64,000 bases of DNA from Mesorhizobium qingshengii (GCF_027563465.1 NZ_JAPFQA010000001.1:248001-312000), one strand, 5' to 3'; numbered from the stretch's first letter, positions 19,072-28,429 are shown. Notes: generated by a model not told the origin, from the sequence alone. Program-made: numbers and translations.

Positions 19072-19153
19072 CCGCAGCGTCCTCCAAAACCAGGTGACGC
19101 TAGCAGGCCCGCATCGGCTCCGCCCGACCCGAAAGGGGGGCTGCGCCGATCTT

Positions 19154-21874
19154 CTATGCCCCTCCTTTCGGAGGGGGCGGGTGGCTCTCCGCCGCTTGTG
19201 CGGCGCGCACTGCCTGGACCCGGTTGGTCACTGCCAGCTTGCCGAAAATATTTTTCAGATGCCATTTCACCGTCGTTTCGCTCACTGACAGGGCGAAGGC
19301 GATATCGCGATTGGACATGCCTTCGGTCAGGCAGCGCAGCAGTTCGGCCTCGCGCTGGGTGAGCTGTTCCTTCTCGGCGGCCGGTGCGGCCAGCTTGCGC
19401 GTCGCCACAGGCATCGCCTGCGCGGCATCGATGATGCGCGTGGCATAGGCGGACAGTGCCGGATCGGCTTTTGCCTGAGCCGCGCGCAGCCGCATCAACC
19501 CTTCGATAACAGACCTTCCCTCGTCGACGAAGGAGCGGATGAAGCCGGAGGGGTGGGCGAGGCGCAGCGCGTCGAGCAGATAGCGGTCGGCCTCGCGTTG
19601 GTCATGGCCGGAACTGGCCACCTTGGCGCGCAGGATCAACGCCAGGATATGGCGGCGCATGCGCCCGCTGTTTCTCGTTCGCTCCAACAGCGCATCGAAA
19701 AGCGTCGCGGCCGCCGCGTAGGATTTTTCCGCCGTCAGCAGCCTGCCCTCGGCGAAATATTCGAATTCGTTAGCGACAGTGGGGGCGGTTTCGGCGCTTT
19801 CGCGGCGGTGCTCGCTCAGCAGGGCGCGCGCCTCGGCGACGCGGCTCTGGTCGAGCAGGAGCCGGATGCGGTCATGCATGATCATCGATGCCAGGCGGCG
19901 GTACACCGTGCCCCGCACGCGCTGATAGACGCGGTCAAGCATGTCCAGGGCGGCTTCGGTGCGGCCGGTCAGTTGCAGCACGCGGGCATAGGTCGGCACG
20001 CTGGCCAGCGGATAGACGATGACCGCGGCCCCCTCGATCAGCGGCCCGAGATTCTCGACCAGCGTCAGCGCTTCGCCCGACGAGTTGGTTTCGTAGGCAA
20101 GCTCGGCAAGCAGCGTTCCGGCCAAGGCTTCGGCATAGGAGTTTGCACCGATCCGCGCCCTGGCCTCGATGATCGCGTTGCGCAGCAGCCGTTCCGCGGC
20201 GGGCAAGCGGCCAGCCGAACGCTCGATGACGGCCATGTAGCAATTGGCGATGGTGACGCCGAGCAAGCTACCGCTTCGCTCGTGCGCCTTGCGCGCCGCG
20301 TCCACCGCTGCGCGCGCACCCGCAAGGTCGCCCAGCGCGTAGAGATTGTAGCCGATCACATTGGCGGTCGCGCCCTCCATGAACCACGCATCCGGCGCAA
20401 TGATGCGCAAGGCCGCCAGCGCGGTGTCGCGCGCCTCCTCGAACTGTTCCAGCGTGCTGTGTACGGCGGAATCCAACACCGCGAGCTCGGCCTCGATGGT
20501 GGTGCCAGTCATGGTGCCTGGGTCGTTGCCGTCCGCCGGTCCGGTTTCGACCAGCTTGCGTGCATTGCTCAGCGTTTGTTGGGCAATCTCCGGCTGGCTG
20601 CTGTGCACCGCCAGCCACAGCACGACCAATTGCAGCCGGATGCGCTGGTCGACCAGCTTCCTGGGCAGCAGTGCCAGCAATTGGCGCACATAAAGAAGCT
20701 GGCACTGGGCGATGAGCTCGAGCGCGTTGTTTTCGACGAACACCGCCGCGCGGGCCTGGTCGCCGGCGGCCAGTGCATGTCCGATGGCCTCGGTCAGCAT
20801 CTTGCGTTCGCCGAACCATTCGGCGGCGGCCAGATGCAGTGGTGCGATCATCTCCGGTTCGCGCCGTTCCAGTTCGCGGCTGAGGAAATCGCGGAACAGA
20901 TGATGATAGCGGAACCAGCGTCGCTCTTCGTCGAGCGGCACGAGGAACAGGTTGCGTGTCTCGATTTCGGTGATCGCCGCCTCGGCGTCCGCCGCGCGCA
21001 TCACCGCCCGGCAGGCTTCGGCGCTGAAGCGTTCGAAAATCGAGCTGTAGAGCAGGAACTTCGCGATTGCCGGCGGCAGTTCCAGGAACACTTCCCCCAT
21101 CAGGAAATCGGCGACGTTGCGGTTGGCGCCGGTGAAATTGCCGATGACGGTTTCGGGCGCATGCGCGGCACCCAGCGACAGCGAGACCAGCTGCAGGCCC
21201 GCGGCCCAACCCTCCGCTCGGGAGCACAAGGTCTCCACCGCGCCGCTGCTGACGCTGAGGCCAAGCTTCTCGTTGAAGAAGGCCTCGGCTTCGGACGAGG
21301 CGAAGCGCAGATCGTCGCGGCCGATTTCGAACACGTCGCCAAGCACCCTGAGCTTGCCGAGCTGCAGGTCGGGCAGGCTGCGCGAACCGATGACGAAGGC
21401 GACGTTGGCGGGCGCCTGCCGGGTCAGGCGCTCCATGAACCGCTTCACCGCCGGCGCCTCGATGGCGTGGTAGTCGTCGAAGAACAGGGTGATGTCGGCG
21501 TCGCGCGCCGCGAGGCCCGCCAACAGCGCGGCGAGCACGACATCGAGCTGCGGGATCGGACTCGACTGGAAGGCAAGATCGAGTTCCGCCGGGCTCTGGA
21601 CGAGGTGGCGCAGCGCTCCCACCAGATGCGACAGGAAGGCGCCCTCGTCATTGTCAGTTACCTCGCAGGACAGCCATGCGGTCAGCCGGCCATGGCGAGC
21701 GACTTCCGCGGCCCACTGCGCCATCGTCGTCGACTTGCCAAAGCCGGCGGGCGCCGCGAACAACACGATCCGCGTATCGATATGCCGGTTCAGCGTCGAC
21801 AGGATGGTCTCGCGGCGGACCCACCGGCGGTGATGCAGTGACGCGTGCGTGGCGGCTTGCGGAGGTGTTCTCAT
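19154..21874 (-). CDS. MalT-type LuxR-family (LAL) transcriptional activator
   Basis: A 906-residue STAND ATPase regulator. The N-terminal NTPase has Walker A FAAPAGFGKSTTMAQW (about residues 38-53) and Walker B DITLFFDDYHA. A long helical repeat region fills the middle, including TPR-like stretches. The C-terminal LuxR helix-turn-helix is LTQREAELLRCLTEGMSNRD then SETTVKWHLKNIFGKLAVTN. The ATG is directly adjacent to the acetyltransferase stop, so the two are co-transcribed. It probably activates the HDAC/importer operon downstream, the divergent operon, or both, in response to a small-molecule inducer. Confidence 0.92.
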   Translation of the reverse strand: MRTPPQAATHASLHHRRWVRRETILSTLNRHIDTRIVLFAAPAGFGKSTTMAQWAAEVARHGRLTAWLSCEVTDNDEGAFLSHLVGALRHLVQSPAELDLAFQSSPIPQLDVVLAALLAGLAARDADITLFFDDYHAIEAPAVKRFMERLTRQAPANVAFVIGSRSLPDLQLGKLRVLGDVFEIGRDDLRFASSEAEAFFNEKLGLSVSSGAVETLCSRAEGWAAGLQLVSLSLGAAHAPETVIGNFTGANRNVADFLMGEVFLELPPAIAKFLLYSSIFERFSAEACRAVMRAADAEAAITEIETRNLFLVPLDEERRWFRYHHLFRDFLSRELERREPEMIAPLHLAAAEWFGERKMLTEAIGHALAAGDQARAAVFVENNALELIAQCQLLYVRQLLALLPRKLVDQRIRLQLVVLWLAVHSSQPEIAQQTLSNARKLVETGPADGNDPGTMTGTTIEAELAVLDSAVHSTLEQFEEARDTALAALRIIAPDAWFMEGATANVIGYNLYALGDLAGARAAVDAARKAHERSGSLLGVTIANCYMAVIERSAGRLPAAERLLRNAIIEARARIGANSYAEALAGTLLAELAYETNSSGEALTLVENLGPLIEGAAVIVYPLASVPTYARVLQLTGRTEAALDMLDRVYQRVRGTVYRRLASMIMHDRIRLLLDQSRVAEARALLSEHRRESAETAPTVANEFEYFAEGRLLTAEKSYAAAATLFDALLERTRNSGRMRRHILALILRAKVASSGHDQREADRYLLDALRLAHPSGFIRSFVDEGRSVIEGLMRLRAAQAKADPALSAYATRIIDAAQAMPVATRKLAAPAAEKEQLTQREAELLRCLTEGMSNRDIAFALSVSETTVKWHLKNIFGKLAVTNRVQAVRAAQAAESHPPPPKGGA

Positions 21875-22561
21875 CTAGGTTTGCGCAAGCTGTCGGTTCT
21901 CCGGGGAGGCCGGCGCGCCCTTGCCATTGCCGCCCGTGGGATTGCAAGCACTCCACTCCGCTTCGATCAGCGGAATCTGCGGTGCGGCGCTGCGTGGCAA
22001 GGTCCCCTTTATCCGGGGATCGTCGACGATTTCGAACCCGGTCGCGAAGGGAACAAATCCGCAAGCGCTGTAGAAGCCGATGACGCTGTGATGATCGAAG
22101 CTGCTTGTGTGGAGCCAGATACGGCTCGGATTGAGGCGCCATGCGAGATCGAGCGCCCCCGCCATCAGCCGCTTGCCGAAACCGCGGCCGGTCAATGAAG
22201 GGAACAGCCCGAAATAGGTGATCTCGATCTCGTTGCTGTCGGCGACGGAGAACTCGACCATGCCGAGATGCGTACCGCTTTCATCGTAGCCGTAGTAGAG
22301 ATGCTGGCGCGGATCGGCGAAATGTTCCGCGATCTCGGTGTCGGACATTTCGGACACGCGGTCCCACAGCCAGGGCGCGCCGATCTCCAGGAAGATCGCC
22401 CGATACGACGCGCAGCCGGGCATGGTGATCCGGGACATGGCCAAAGGTTGTGCAGGAAGGGGTTGCGGCGCGCGCGCCTCCATCCACGTCACCGCATTGG
22501 CGAGCTTGCCCGCCGGCAGGCGCCGGTAGCCGATGGCGAGATCGGTGATTTCGGCCGGCAT
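21875..22561 (-). CDS. GNAT-family N-acetyltransferase
   Basis: A 228-residue protein with the GNAT core: IEITYFGLFPSLTGRGFGKRLM (acetyl-CoA loop GRGFGK), then LNPSRIWLHTSSFDHHSVIG and FYSACGFVPFATGFEIVDDP, the usual strand and final motif. ATG 22561 starts MPAEITDLAIGYRRLP; the open frame runs further upstream into the divergent promoter and is not used. The stop touches the LAL regulator start. An acetyltransferase in the same transcript as a deacetylase suggests acetylation and deacetylation of the same amine, or detoxification of the free amine. That is inference. Confidence 0.85.
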   Translation of the reverse strand: MPAEITDLAIGYRRLPAGKLANAVTWMEARAPQPLPAQPLAMSRITMPGCASYRAIFLEIGAPWLWDRVSEMSDTEIAEHFADPRQHLYYGYDESGTHLGMVEFSVADSNEIEITYFGLFPSLTGRGFGKRLMAGALDLAWRLNPSRIWLHTSSFDHHSVIGFYSACGFVPFATGFEIVDDPRIKGTLPRSAAPQIPLIEAEWSACNPTGGNGKGAPASPENRQLAQT

Positions 22562-22757
22562 CGTGTCTTCTGTGATCAACGCATTCCTCTCTCTGTCTAT
22601 GCGATAGCAGTATCGGCTTGCGACAGCCGATGCCAACTCCCAAGAACGTGGCGGCATCGAACGGCAAGCTTTGGAGTGAATTTTTGGCGCCGGTGCCTCT
22701 TGCATTTCACAGAAATGGCATATGAGATATGATACATCATCCAGATGAAAGCGAAAT
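22562..22757. promoter_or_regulatory. Divergent promoter with 12-base inverted repeat
   Basis: The 196-base region between the acetyltransferase and deacylase genes becomes AT-rich near the deacylase. It contains ATGATACATCAT at 22729-22740, an inverted repeat with ATGAT/ATCAT arms, 18 bases before the deacylase start. This form suits a GntR/FCD operator. The GntR gene at the end of the rightward operon is the obvious candidate. Confidence 0.4.
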
Positions 22758-24062
22758 ATGATGCCTGAGCGCATTGCGGACGAGGCCATTCTGAGCGCGG
22801 TCGACGATGGCTTCGCGCGACAGGTTGCGTTCCTGGCGGACCTCGTGCGCCTTCCCTCCCAGCGTGGCGAGGAACACGCCGCGCAATCCTTCATGGCGGC
22901 TGCCTATGAAGCTAATGGCTATGCGGTCGACATGTGGCGTGTCGATGTCGATGCGATTCGCGACCTGCCGGGTTTTTCACCCGTGGCGGTTTCCTATGAC
23001 GATGCCTTCAACGTCGTTGCCACCCACACGCCGCGAAACGCGACCGGCCGCTCGCTGATCCTCAACGGCCATATCGACGTGGTGCCGACGGGACCGCTCG
23101 ACCGCTGGATGCGCGATCCCTACGATCCGGCGATCGAGGATGGCTGGATGCATGGCCGCGGCGCCGGCGACATGAAGGCCGGCCTGTCGGCCTGTCTCTA
23201 TGCGCTGACCGCATTGCGCGGCCTCGGCTATCAGCCGGCCGCTAACGTGTTCCTGCAATCGGTGGTCGAGGAAGAGTGCACCGGCAATGGCGCGCTTGCC
23301 TGCCTGCAGCGCGGCTACCGCGCCGACGCCGCCTTCATCCCCGAACCGCTGGAACCGCGATTGATGCGCGCGCAGGTCGGGCCGATCTGGTTCAGGGTCG
23401 AGGTCGACGGCGATCCGCAGCATGCGTCGGGCGCTTTCTCGGCCGGCGCCAATGCCATCGAAAAGGCATTCGCCATCATCCAGGCGCTGAAGCAGCTCGA
23501 AATCGTCTGGAACGCGCGCAAGGTCGATGACCCGCATTTTTGCGATCATCCGCACCCCATCCGTTTCAACCTCGGCAAGATCGAAGGCGGCGAGTGGACA
23601 TCAAGCGTTCCGGCGCGCTGTGTCTTCGAGATGCGCGTCGCCACCTATCCCGGCCAGAAGCTCGATGACGCCAGGGCCGAGCTTGAGGCGTGCATCGCCG
23701 ATGCGGCGCGCGCCGATCCGTTCCTGGCCAACCGCCCGCCCAAGATCATTTATAACGGCTTCATGGCCGAAGGTTATGTCCTGGAAGGCGCCGACGAGAT
23801 GGAAGCCGTGCTGCGGCGCAGCCATGTCGCGGTCTGGGGCGAGCCGTTGACGGAACACGTCACCTCGGCGACGACCGATGCGCGTTTCTTCGGCCTTTAT
23901 GCCGACACGCCGGCGATCGTCTACGGCCCGATCTGCCGCATGCCGCATGGCTATGACGAAGCGGTCGATCTGGATTCGGTGCGCAAGGTCACCCAGACCA
24001 TCGCGCTGTTCATTGCCGACTGGTGCGGCCTCGAACCGGTCGCTCCAGAGGCAAAACCATGA
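22758..24062 (+). CDS. M20-family deacylase (ArgE/DapE-like)
   Basis: A 434-residue zinc hydrolase of the acetylornithine deacetylase / succinyl-diaminopimelate desuccinylase family. The metal and catalytic residues are present: NGHIDVVPTG (H105, D107), GRGAGDMKAG (D138), VVEEECTGNG (catalytic and metal glutamates 171-172), FIPEPLE and a late histidine in PICRMPHG. It would cleave an N-acyl group from an amino acid or amine. Two adjacent ATGs (22758, 22761) can start it. It leads an operon with a kinase, a PLP enzyme and a GntR regulator. Confidence 0.9.
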   Translation: MMPERIADEAILSAVDDGFARQVAFLADLVRLPSQRGEEHAAQSFMAAAYEANGYAVDMWRVDVDAIRDLPGFSPVAVSYDDAFNVVATHTPRNATGRSLILNGHIDVVPTGPLDRWMRDPYDPAIEDGWMHGRGAGDMKAGLSACLYALTALRGLGYQPAANVFLQSVVEEECTGNGALACLQRGYRADAAFIPEPLEPRLMRAQVGPIWFRVEVDGDPQHASGAFSAGANAIEKAFAIIQALKQLEIVWNARKVDDPHFCDHPHPIRFNLGKIEGGEWTSSVPARCVFEMRVATYPGQKLDDARAELEACIADAARADPFLANRPPKIIYNGFMAEGYVLEGADEMEAVLRRSHVAVWGEPLTEHVTSATTDARFFGLYADTPAIVYGPICRMPHGYDEAVDLDSVRKVTQTIALFIADWCGLEPVAPEAKP

Positions 24063-25117
24063 ACGCGGCCATACCCGATGCTTTCGGCGACACGCTCGCC
24101 GAGGACGCGCCGCACGTTTCGACAGCCGACGCACTCGCCATCTTGCGCCAGCACTACGGGCTGACCGGCACCGCGCGTCCGTTGCCCGGCGAACGCGACC
24201 ACAATTTTCACATCCAGACAGACGGCAAGGGCGAGTTCGTCCTGAAAATCTCCCATCCGGCGGAAAAGGCCGGCTTCACCGACTTCCAGAACAAGGCGCT
24301 CGACCACATCCTTGCGGTCGACCCCACCTTGCCGGTTCCCTCGGTGCGCAAAAGCCTTCAGGGAGAGGCCCAGTTCGCGGTCAGCGTCGGGGGGGCGGCG
24401 GCGCGTATCATCCGGCTGGTCACCTATCTGCCCGGCCAGTTGCTTTCGCGCTCGCCGGCATCAGCCGCGCAGGATCGCAATCTCGGCATCTTCCTCGCCC
24501 GCCTCGGTCGGGCGCTGCGCGGCTTCTTCCATCCGGCCGCCGGCAGCGATCTGCTCTGGGATATCCGCAAGGTCGCCAAGACGCGGCCGATGATGGCGCA
24601 TATCACTGACGCTGGCCGGCGCGCCATGGTCGAACGTGCGATCGACGCCTTCGAGGAGCATGCGGCACCGGTAATCCCGAAACTGCGCGCCCAGATCGTC
24701 CACAACGACATGAACTCCTACAATGTGGTGATGGACGCTTCGCGGCCGGAGGCCGTGAGCGGCATCCTCGATTTCGGCGATATGATCCACGCGCCGCTGA
24801 TCTGTGACCTCGCCATAGGCGCCGTCTATCGCTGGCCGGCGGAGGGCCACCCATTGGCACCGGCCGCGCGCTTCGTCGCCGGCTATCAATCGGTGCAGCC
24901 GCTCGAGGTCGAAGAGATCGGCATTCTTTTCAATCTGATCCGCGCCCGCCTCGCGCTCATCGTCAACATCGCCACCTGGCAGGCGGAGCGGTTTCCAGCC
25001 AAACGCGACTATGTCCTGCGCCACGGCGCGGAAGTCTGGGCCTCGCTCGAACGGCTGGACGGTCTGTCGGCCATCGATGCCCGCAGTTATTTCCTCGACC
25101 ATTCCAATCCGGAGTAG
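24059..25117 (+). CDS. Hydroxylysine kinase-like aminoglycoside phosphotransferase-family kinase
   Basis: A 352-residue APH-fold small-molecule kinase. EFVLKISHP supplies the ATP lysine (K63), the Brenner motif reads VHNDMNSYN (H215, D217) and the metal motif is SGILDFGDM (D238). RLVTYLPGQ, FFHPAAGSDLLWDIRKV and SGILDFGDM resemble, from memory, matching segments of human hydroxylysine kinase (HYKK/AGPHD1). The ATG overlaps the deacylase stop (ATGA), and its stop abuts the PLP-enzyme start. The expected role is phosphorylation of a hydroxyl on an amino acid or amine freed by the deacylase. Homoserine kinase-like activity is an alternative. Confidence 0.85.
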   Translation: MNAAIPDAFGDTLAEDAPHVSTADALAILRQHYGLTGTARPLPGERDHNFHIQTDGKGEFVLKISHPAEKAGFTDFQNKALDHILAVDPTLPVPSVRKSLQGEAQFAVSVGGAAARIIRLVTYLPGQLLSRSPASAAQDRNLGIFLARLGRALRGFFHPAAGSDLLWDIRKVAKTRPMMAHITDAGRRAMVERAIDAFEEHAAPVIPKLRAQIVHNDMNSYNVVMDASRPEAVSGILDFGDMIHAPLICDLAIGAVYRWPAEGHPLAPAARFVAGYQSVQPLEVEEIGILFNLIRARLALIVNIATWQAERFPAKRDYVLRHGAEVWASLERLDGLSAIDARSYFLDHSNPE

Positions 25118-26428
25118 ATGCTCGTGTCCCAGTCCTCGCCAAACCCTGCAAACGCCGACGCGACGGCATCCCAGCGCGCCCTGCTCGAGCGTCGCGCCAG
25201 ACTGCTTGGCCCGACCTACCGCGCCTTCTACCGCAACCCGATCCATCTGGTGCGCGGCAGCGGCGTCTGGCTCTACGATGAGCAGGGCCGGAAATTCCTC
25301 GATGCCTACAACAATGTCGCCTCGGTCGGGCACTGCCACCCTCGCGTCGTCGAGGCCTTGTCGGGGCAGGCCGCCACGCTCAACACGCACACCCGTTATC
25401 TGAGCGAGATCATCCTCGATTACGCGGAAAAGCTTCTCGGCACCTGTCCGCCCCATCTGGGACACGCCATGTTCACCTGCACCGGCAGCGAGGCCAATGA
25501 CCTTGCCATCCGCATCGCCCAGCATTCCAGCGGCGGCACCGGGGTGATCGTCACCGACTTCGCCTATCACGGCGCGACGATCGCGACCGCGCAGCTGTCG
25601 CCGGCGGCGGTCGGGGCAAAGGGCGTGCCGGCGCACCACCGCACCGTCGCGGCGCCCGACACGTTCCGCGACCATGGCCGAACCGCGCACGATTTTGCCA
25701 GGAACGTCGCCGCCGCGATCGACAGCATGCGCGCACAGAATATCCGTCCGGCGGCAATGCTCCTCGACTCGGCCTTTTCCAGCGACGGCATCTTCTTTCC
25801 CGACGCCGCGGTGATGCGCGAGGCGGCGGATCACGTCAAAAAAGCCGGCGGCATCGTCATCGCCGACGAGGTCCAATCCGGCTTCGGCCGGCTCGGCCAG
25901 GGCATGTGGGGCTTCGCCAACTATGGCATCGAGCCCGATATCGTCACGCTGGGCAAGCCGATCGGCGCCGGGCATCCGATGGGCGCGGTGCTCGTGCGGC
26001 CGCAGCTCGTTGCCTCTTTCGGTTCCAACACCGGCTACTTCAACACCTTCGGCGGCAATCCTGTCGCGGCCGCCGTCGGCATCGCCGTTCTCGAGGTGAT
26101 CGAAGGCGAGGGGCTGATCGAGAATGCGCGCATGGTCGGCGCCTATACGGCTGATCTGCTGAGCGCCCTGCGGAGCCGGCACGGCATAGTCGCCGACGTC
26201 AGGCACAACGGCCTCTATTTCGGCGTCGAGTTGACGGCGGAGGGCGACGCGGCAGTGGCCGCGGCCAAGACGTCAGCGGTTGTCGAAGCCATGCGCGAGG
26301 ATGGCGTGCTGATCTCATCCTGCGGTCCGCGCGGCAATGTGCTGAAGATCAGGCCGCCTCTGCCGTTCGCCAGGGACAATGCCGAGCAACTGGCCGAGAC
26401 ACTCGATCGCGCACTGTCGCAATGGTGA
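25118..26428 (+). CDS. Class III PLP enzyme, phospho-lyase-like (ETNPPL/PHYKPL group)
   Basis: A 436-residue fold type I PLP enzyme annotated by family as an aminotransferase. Key residues: [12 protein letters not shown] (PLP phosphate), FAYHGAT, D250 in [12 protein letters not shown] and the Schiff-base lysine K280 in [48 protein letters not shown] and [13 protein letters not shown] match, from memory, the vertebrate ethanolamine-phosphate and phosphohydroxylysine phospho-lyases more than ornithine-type aminotransferases. With the kinase directly upstream, a kinase plus phospho-lyase route is likely. Ordinary transamination remains possible. Confidence 0.87.
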   Translation: MLVSQSSPNPANADATASQRALLERRARLLGPTYRAFYRNPIHLVRGSGVWLYDEQGRKFLDAYNNVASVGHCHPRVVEALSGQAATLNTHTRYLSEIILDYAEKLLGTCPPHLGHAMFTCTGSEANDLAIRIAQHSSGGTGVIVTDFAYHGATIATAQLSPAAVGAKGVPAHHRTVAAPDTFRDHGRTAHDFARNVAAAIDSMRAQNIRPAAMLLDSAFSSDGIFFPDAAVMREAADHVKKAGGIVIADEVQSGFGRLGQGMWGFANYGIEPDIVTLGKPIGAGHPMGAVLVRPQLVASFGSNTGYFNTFGGNPVAAAVGIAVLEVIEGEGLIENARMVGAYTADLLSALRSRHGIVADVRHNGLYFGVELTAEGDAAVAAAKTSAVVEAMREDGVLISSCGPRGNVLKIRPPLPFARDNAEQLAETLDRALSQW

Positions 26429-26444
26429 CCGGAGCGGGCCGCGC

Positions 26445-27101
26445 ATGCTGAAGCTTGAACATCAGACCCTGAATGACCGCGCCTATGGCGCGCTCAAGCA
26501 GGAGCTGATTTCAGGTGGCTTCAGCCCGGGCCAGACACTGGTCATCCGCAAGCTCGCCGAGACGTTCGGCATATCGACGACGCCGATCCGCGAGGCGCTG
26601 CAGAGGCTCGTCGCCGAGCGGCTGCTCGAGATGCAGAACAACCGCTCGGTCATCGTGCCCTTGCTGTCCGCGCCTGCCTTCGAGGAACTGACGCGCATTC
26701 GCATCGCCGTCGAGGGACTGGCGGGCGAGATGGCCGCCGCGCGGATGACCGAAAGCGGGCTGGGTGACCTGCAGGTCACGCTCGACGGCATGCAGCGCGC
26801 CATCGAGGCTGGTGACGCCAGGGCCTACCTCACGCTGAACGAGGCCTTCCATTTCGCCATCTACCAGCATGCCGGCGCGCCGATCCTCTTGAACATGATC
26901 CGCGACCTCTGGGGGCGGGTTGGGCCCTATCTCAAGCTGCTGATGCAGGCCGATCGCTACATTCCGCAGTCGAACGATGCGCATCGCAGGATCGTTGCCG
27001 CGTTGGAGCAGCACAGCGGTTCGGCGGTTCGGGCATCCCTCGAAGACGACATCGCCGTGGCGGCCGCGATTCTCTCCGAAAATCTTCGCATGATCGACTG
27101 A
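26445..27101 (+). CDS. GntR-family (FCD) regulator
   Basis: A 218-residue regulator. The winged helix is DRAYGALKQELISGGFSPGQ then KLAETFGISTTPIREALQRL (about 12-60), followed by an FCD effector domain with NEAFHFAIYQHAGAPILLNM and a metal-site-like histidine in DAHRRIVAAL. ATG 26445 is 16 bases after the PLP-enzyme stop. As the last gene of the operon it is probably a local repressor, perhaps binding the inverted repeat upstream of the deacylase gene. It converges on the amine-oxidase gene. Confidence 0.9.
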   Translation: MLKLEHQTLNDRAYGALKQELISGGFSPGQTLVIRKLAETFGISTTPIREALQRLVAERLLEMQNNRSVIVPLLSAPAFEELTRIRIAVEGLAGEMAAARMTESGLGDLQVTLDGMQRAIEAGDARAYLTLNEAFHFAIYQHAGAPILLNMIRDLWGRVGPYLKLLMQADRYIPQSNDAHRRIVAALEQHSGSAVRASLEDDIAVAAAILSENLRMID

Positions 27102-27124
27102 TCGTCCGCACGGCCAGGATAGAC

Positions 27125-28429
27125 CTATCCGGCCCTGTCCAACCGGTCGCGCAGCATGCTCCAGCCGAGCAGCATGTTGGGCGCGTGCTGCAGCACCGCA
27201 TGAAACGGGATCGGCGCCGGCGGAGAAAAGGGAAGTGGCAGGTCGCGGGCGTCGGTTCCAGCGGCCCAGTCGGCCAGCACCTTGCCCATCGCCGTCGTCA
27301 TGGCGATACCGCGTCCGTTGCAGGCGCGGCCGGCGATCAGGCCCGGCCCAAGGTCCAGGAGGTGCGGCAGGAAATCCGGTTCGACTGCCGCCATTCCCGA
27401 CCAGCTGTAGGCGACCGGCGGCAGGTCGGGCAGGTCGAGATGATGGCCGAGCCGTCGCCAGACCGTCTGCGGCACGCGCGTATCGGCGCCGGCGCCGAGG
27501 ATATGCATGCCGCCGCTGATCAGCCGGTTTTCGGCGTCGAAGCGGAAGGTGAAGAGATTGCGCCTGGTGTCGCCAACGCCTTGCCCGCCAGGAAGCAGGC
27601 GGGCGCGTATTTCGCGCGGCAGCGGCGCGGTGGCGATCTGGAAGACTTTCAGGGGGAAGTAGGTTCGCTGCAGCAAGGGGTTCAGCGGCCCGCCATAGGC
27701 GTTGGTGGCAACCAGCACCTTGCCGGCGCGCACCGAGCCCGTTGGCGTTTTCAGCGCCCAGCCTTCGGCCATGCGATCGATCGAGGTGACGCGTGTTTGT
27801 TCGAAGATGCGCGCGCCAGCCTTCTCCGCCGCATCGGCCAGCCCGCGCGCGTAGCCTACCGGATTGAGCACCCCGCCCGAACGATCCATCCAGCCGCCGA
27901 CATAGCCGCGTGCGCCCGTCAGGGCTTCGACCTCCTGCCGGTCCAATGCTACGACCGGCCGGCCGCGTTGCGCCCATTGGTTGGCGCGTGATTGGACTTT
28001 CTCGAACGCGGCAGGCGAATGCGCCGGCTGGATCCATCCGCTCTGCACCGCGTCGCAGTCGATGCCGTGCCCCCGGACCAGGTCGAAGACCAGGTCGGCG
28101 CTGTCGGCGGCGAAATCGATCAGCCTTCCGCCACGCTCCGATCCCAGATGTGCAAGGATGGTGTCAGGGTCCATCTTGGCGAAGTTCGGCACGACGAAAC
28201 CGGCATTCCTGCCGGTCGCGCCCCAGGCAATGAATTCGGCTTCGAGAACGGCGGCGGAAAGTCCTTTCCCGGCGGCGTGCAACGCGGTTGAAAGACCGGA
28301 AAAACCGCCGCCGACAATGGCCAGATCGACATCGAGACCGCCTTGCAGCGCGGGCCGGTCGCGGCGGTTGCGGCTGACGGCATGCCAGAGCGAAGCGCCA
28401 TGCGCCTCCGGCCGGGCTACAGCGTTCAT
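27125..28429 (-). CDS. FAD-dependent amine oxidase (DAO/PuuB-like)
   Basis: A 434-residue flavoprotein with the Rossmann motif LAIVGGGFSGLSTALHAA (about 36-53) and WGATGRNAGFV, typical of gamma-glutamylputrescine oxidase-like and D-amino-acid oxidase family members. AYSWSGMAAVEPDFLPHL and the C-terminal GRACNGRGIAMTTAMG close the FAD site. The true ATG is 28429, overlapping the LivM-like stop (ATGA); the frame remains open upstream. It is the last gene of the importer operon, so it likely oxidises the imported amine or amino acid to an aldehyde or keto acid plus ammonia. Confidence 0.9.
   Translation of the reverse strand: MNAVARPEAHGASLWHAVSRNRRDRPALQGGLDVDLAIVGGGFSGLSTALHAAGKGLSAAVLEAEFIAWGATGRNAGFVVPNFAKMDPDTILAHLGSERGGRLIDFAADSADLVFDLVRGHGIDCDAVQSGWIQPAHSPAAFEKVQSRANQWAQRGRPVVALDRQEVEALTGARGYVGGWMDRSGGVLNPVGYARGLADAAEKAGARIFEQTRVTSIDRMAEGWALKTPTGSVRAGKVLVATNAYGGPLNPLLQRTYFPLKVFQIATAPLPREIRARLLPGGQGVGDTRRNLFTFRFDAENRLISGGMHILGAGADTRVPQTVWRRLGHHLDLPDLPPVAYSWSGMAAVEPDFLPHLLDLGPGLIAGRACNGRGIAMTTAMGKVLADWAAGTDARDLPLPFSPPAPIPFHAVLQHAPNMLLGWSMLRDRLDRAG

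Noticed and set aside
19159..19176. Hairpin CCCCTCC/GGAGGGG at the end of the LAL regulator gene as a terminator
   Set aside because: It lies inside the coding sequence, encoding a proline/glycine-rich tail, and no T tract follows; transcription may continue into the deacetylase gene.
19553..21841. A 762-codon open frame on the plus strand
   Set aside because: It lies opposite the MalT-type regulator, has no recognisable domain, and its composition (rich in R, Q, G, H, A, D) is what GC-rich antisense frames give.
24461..26206. A 581-codon open frame on the minus strand
   Set aside because: It is antisense to the kinase and PLP-enzyme genes, which have full sets of active-site motifs.
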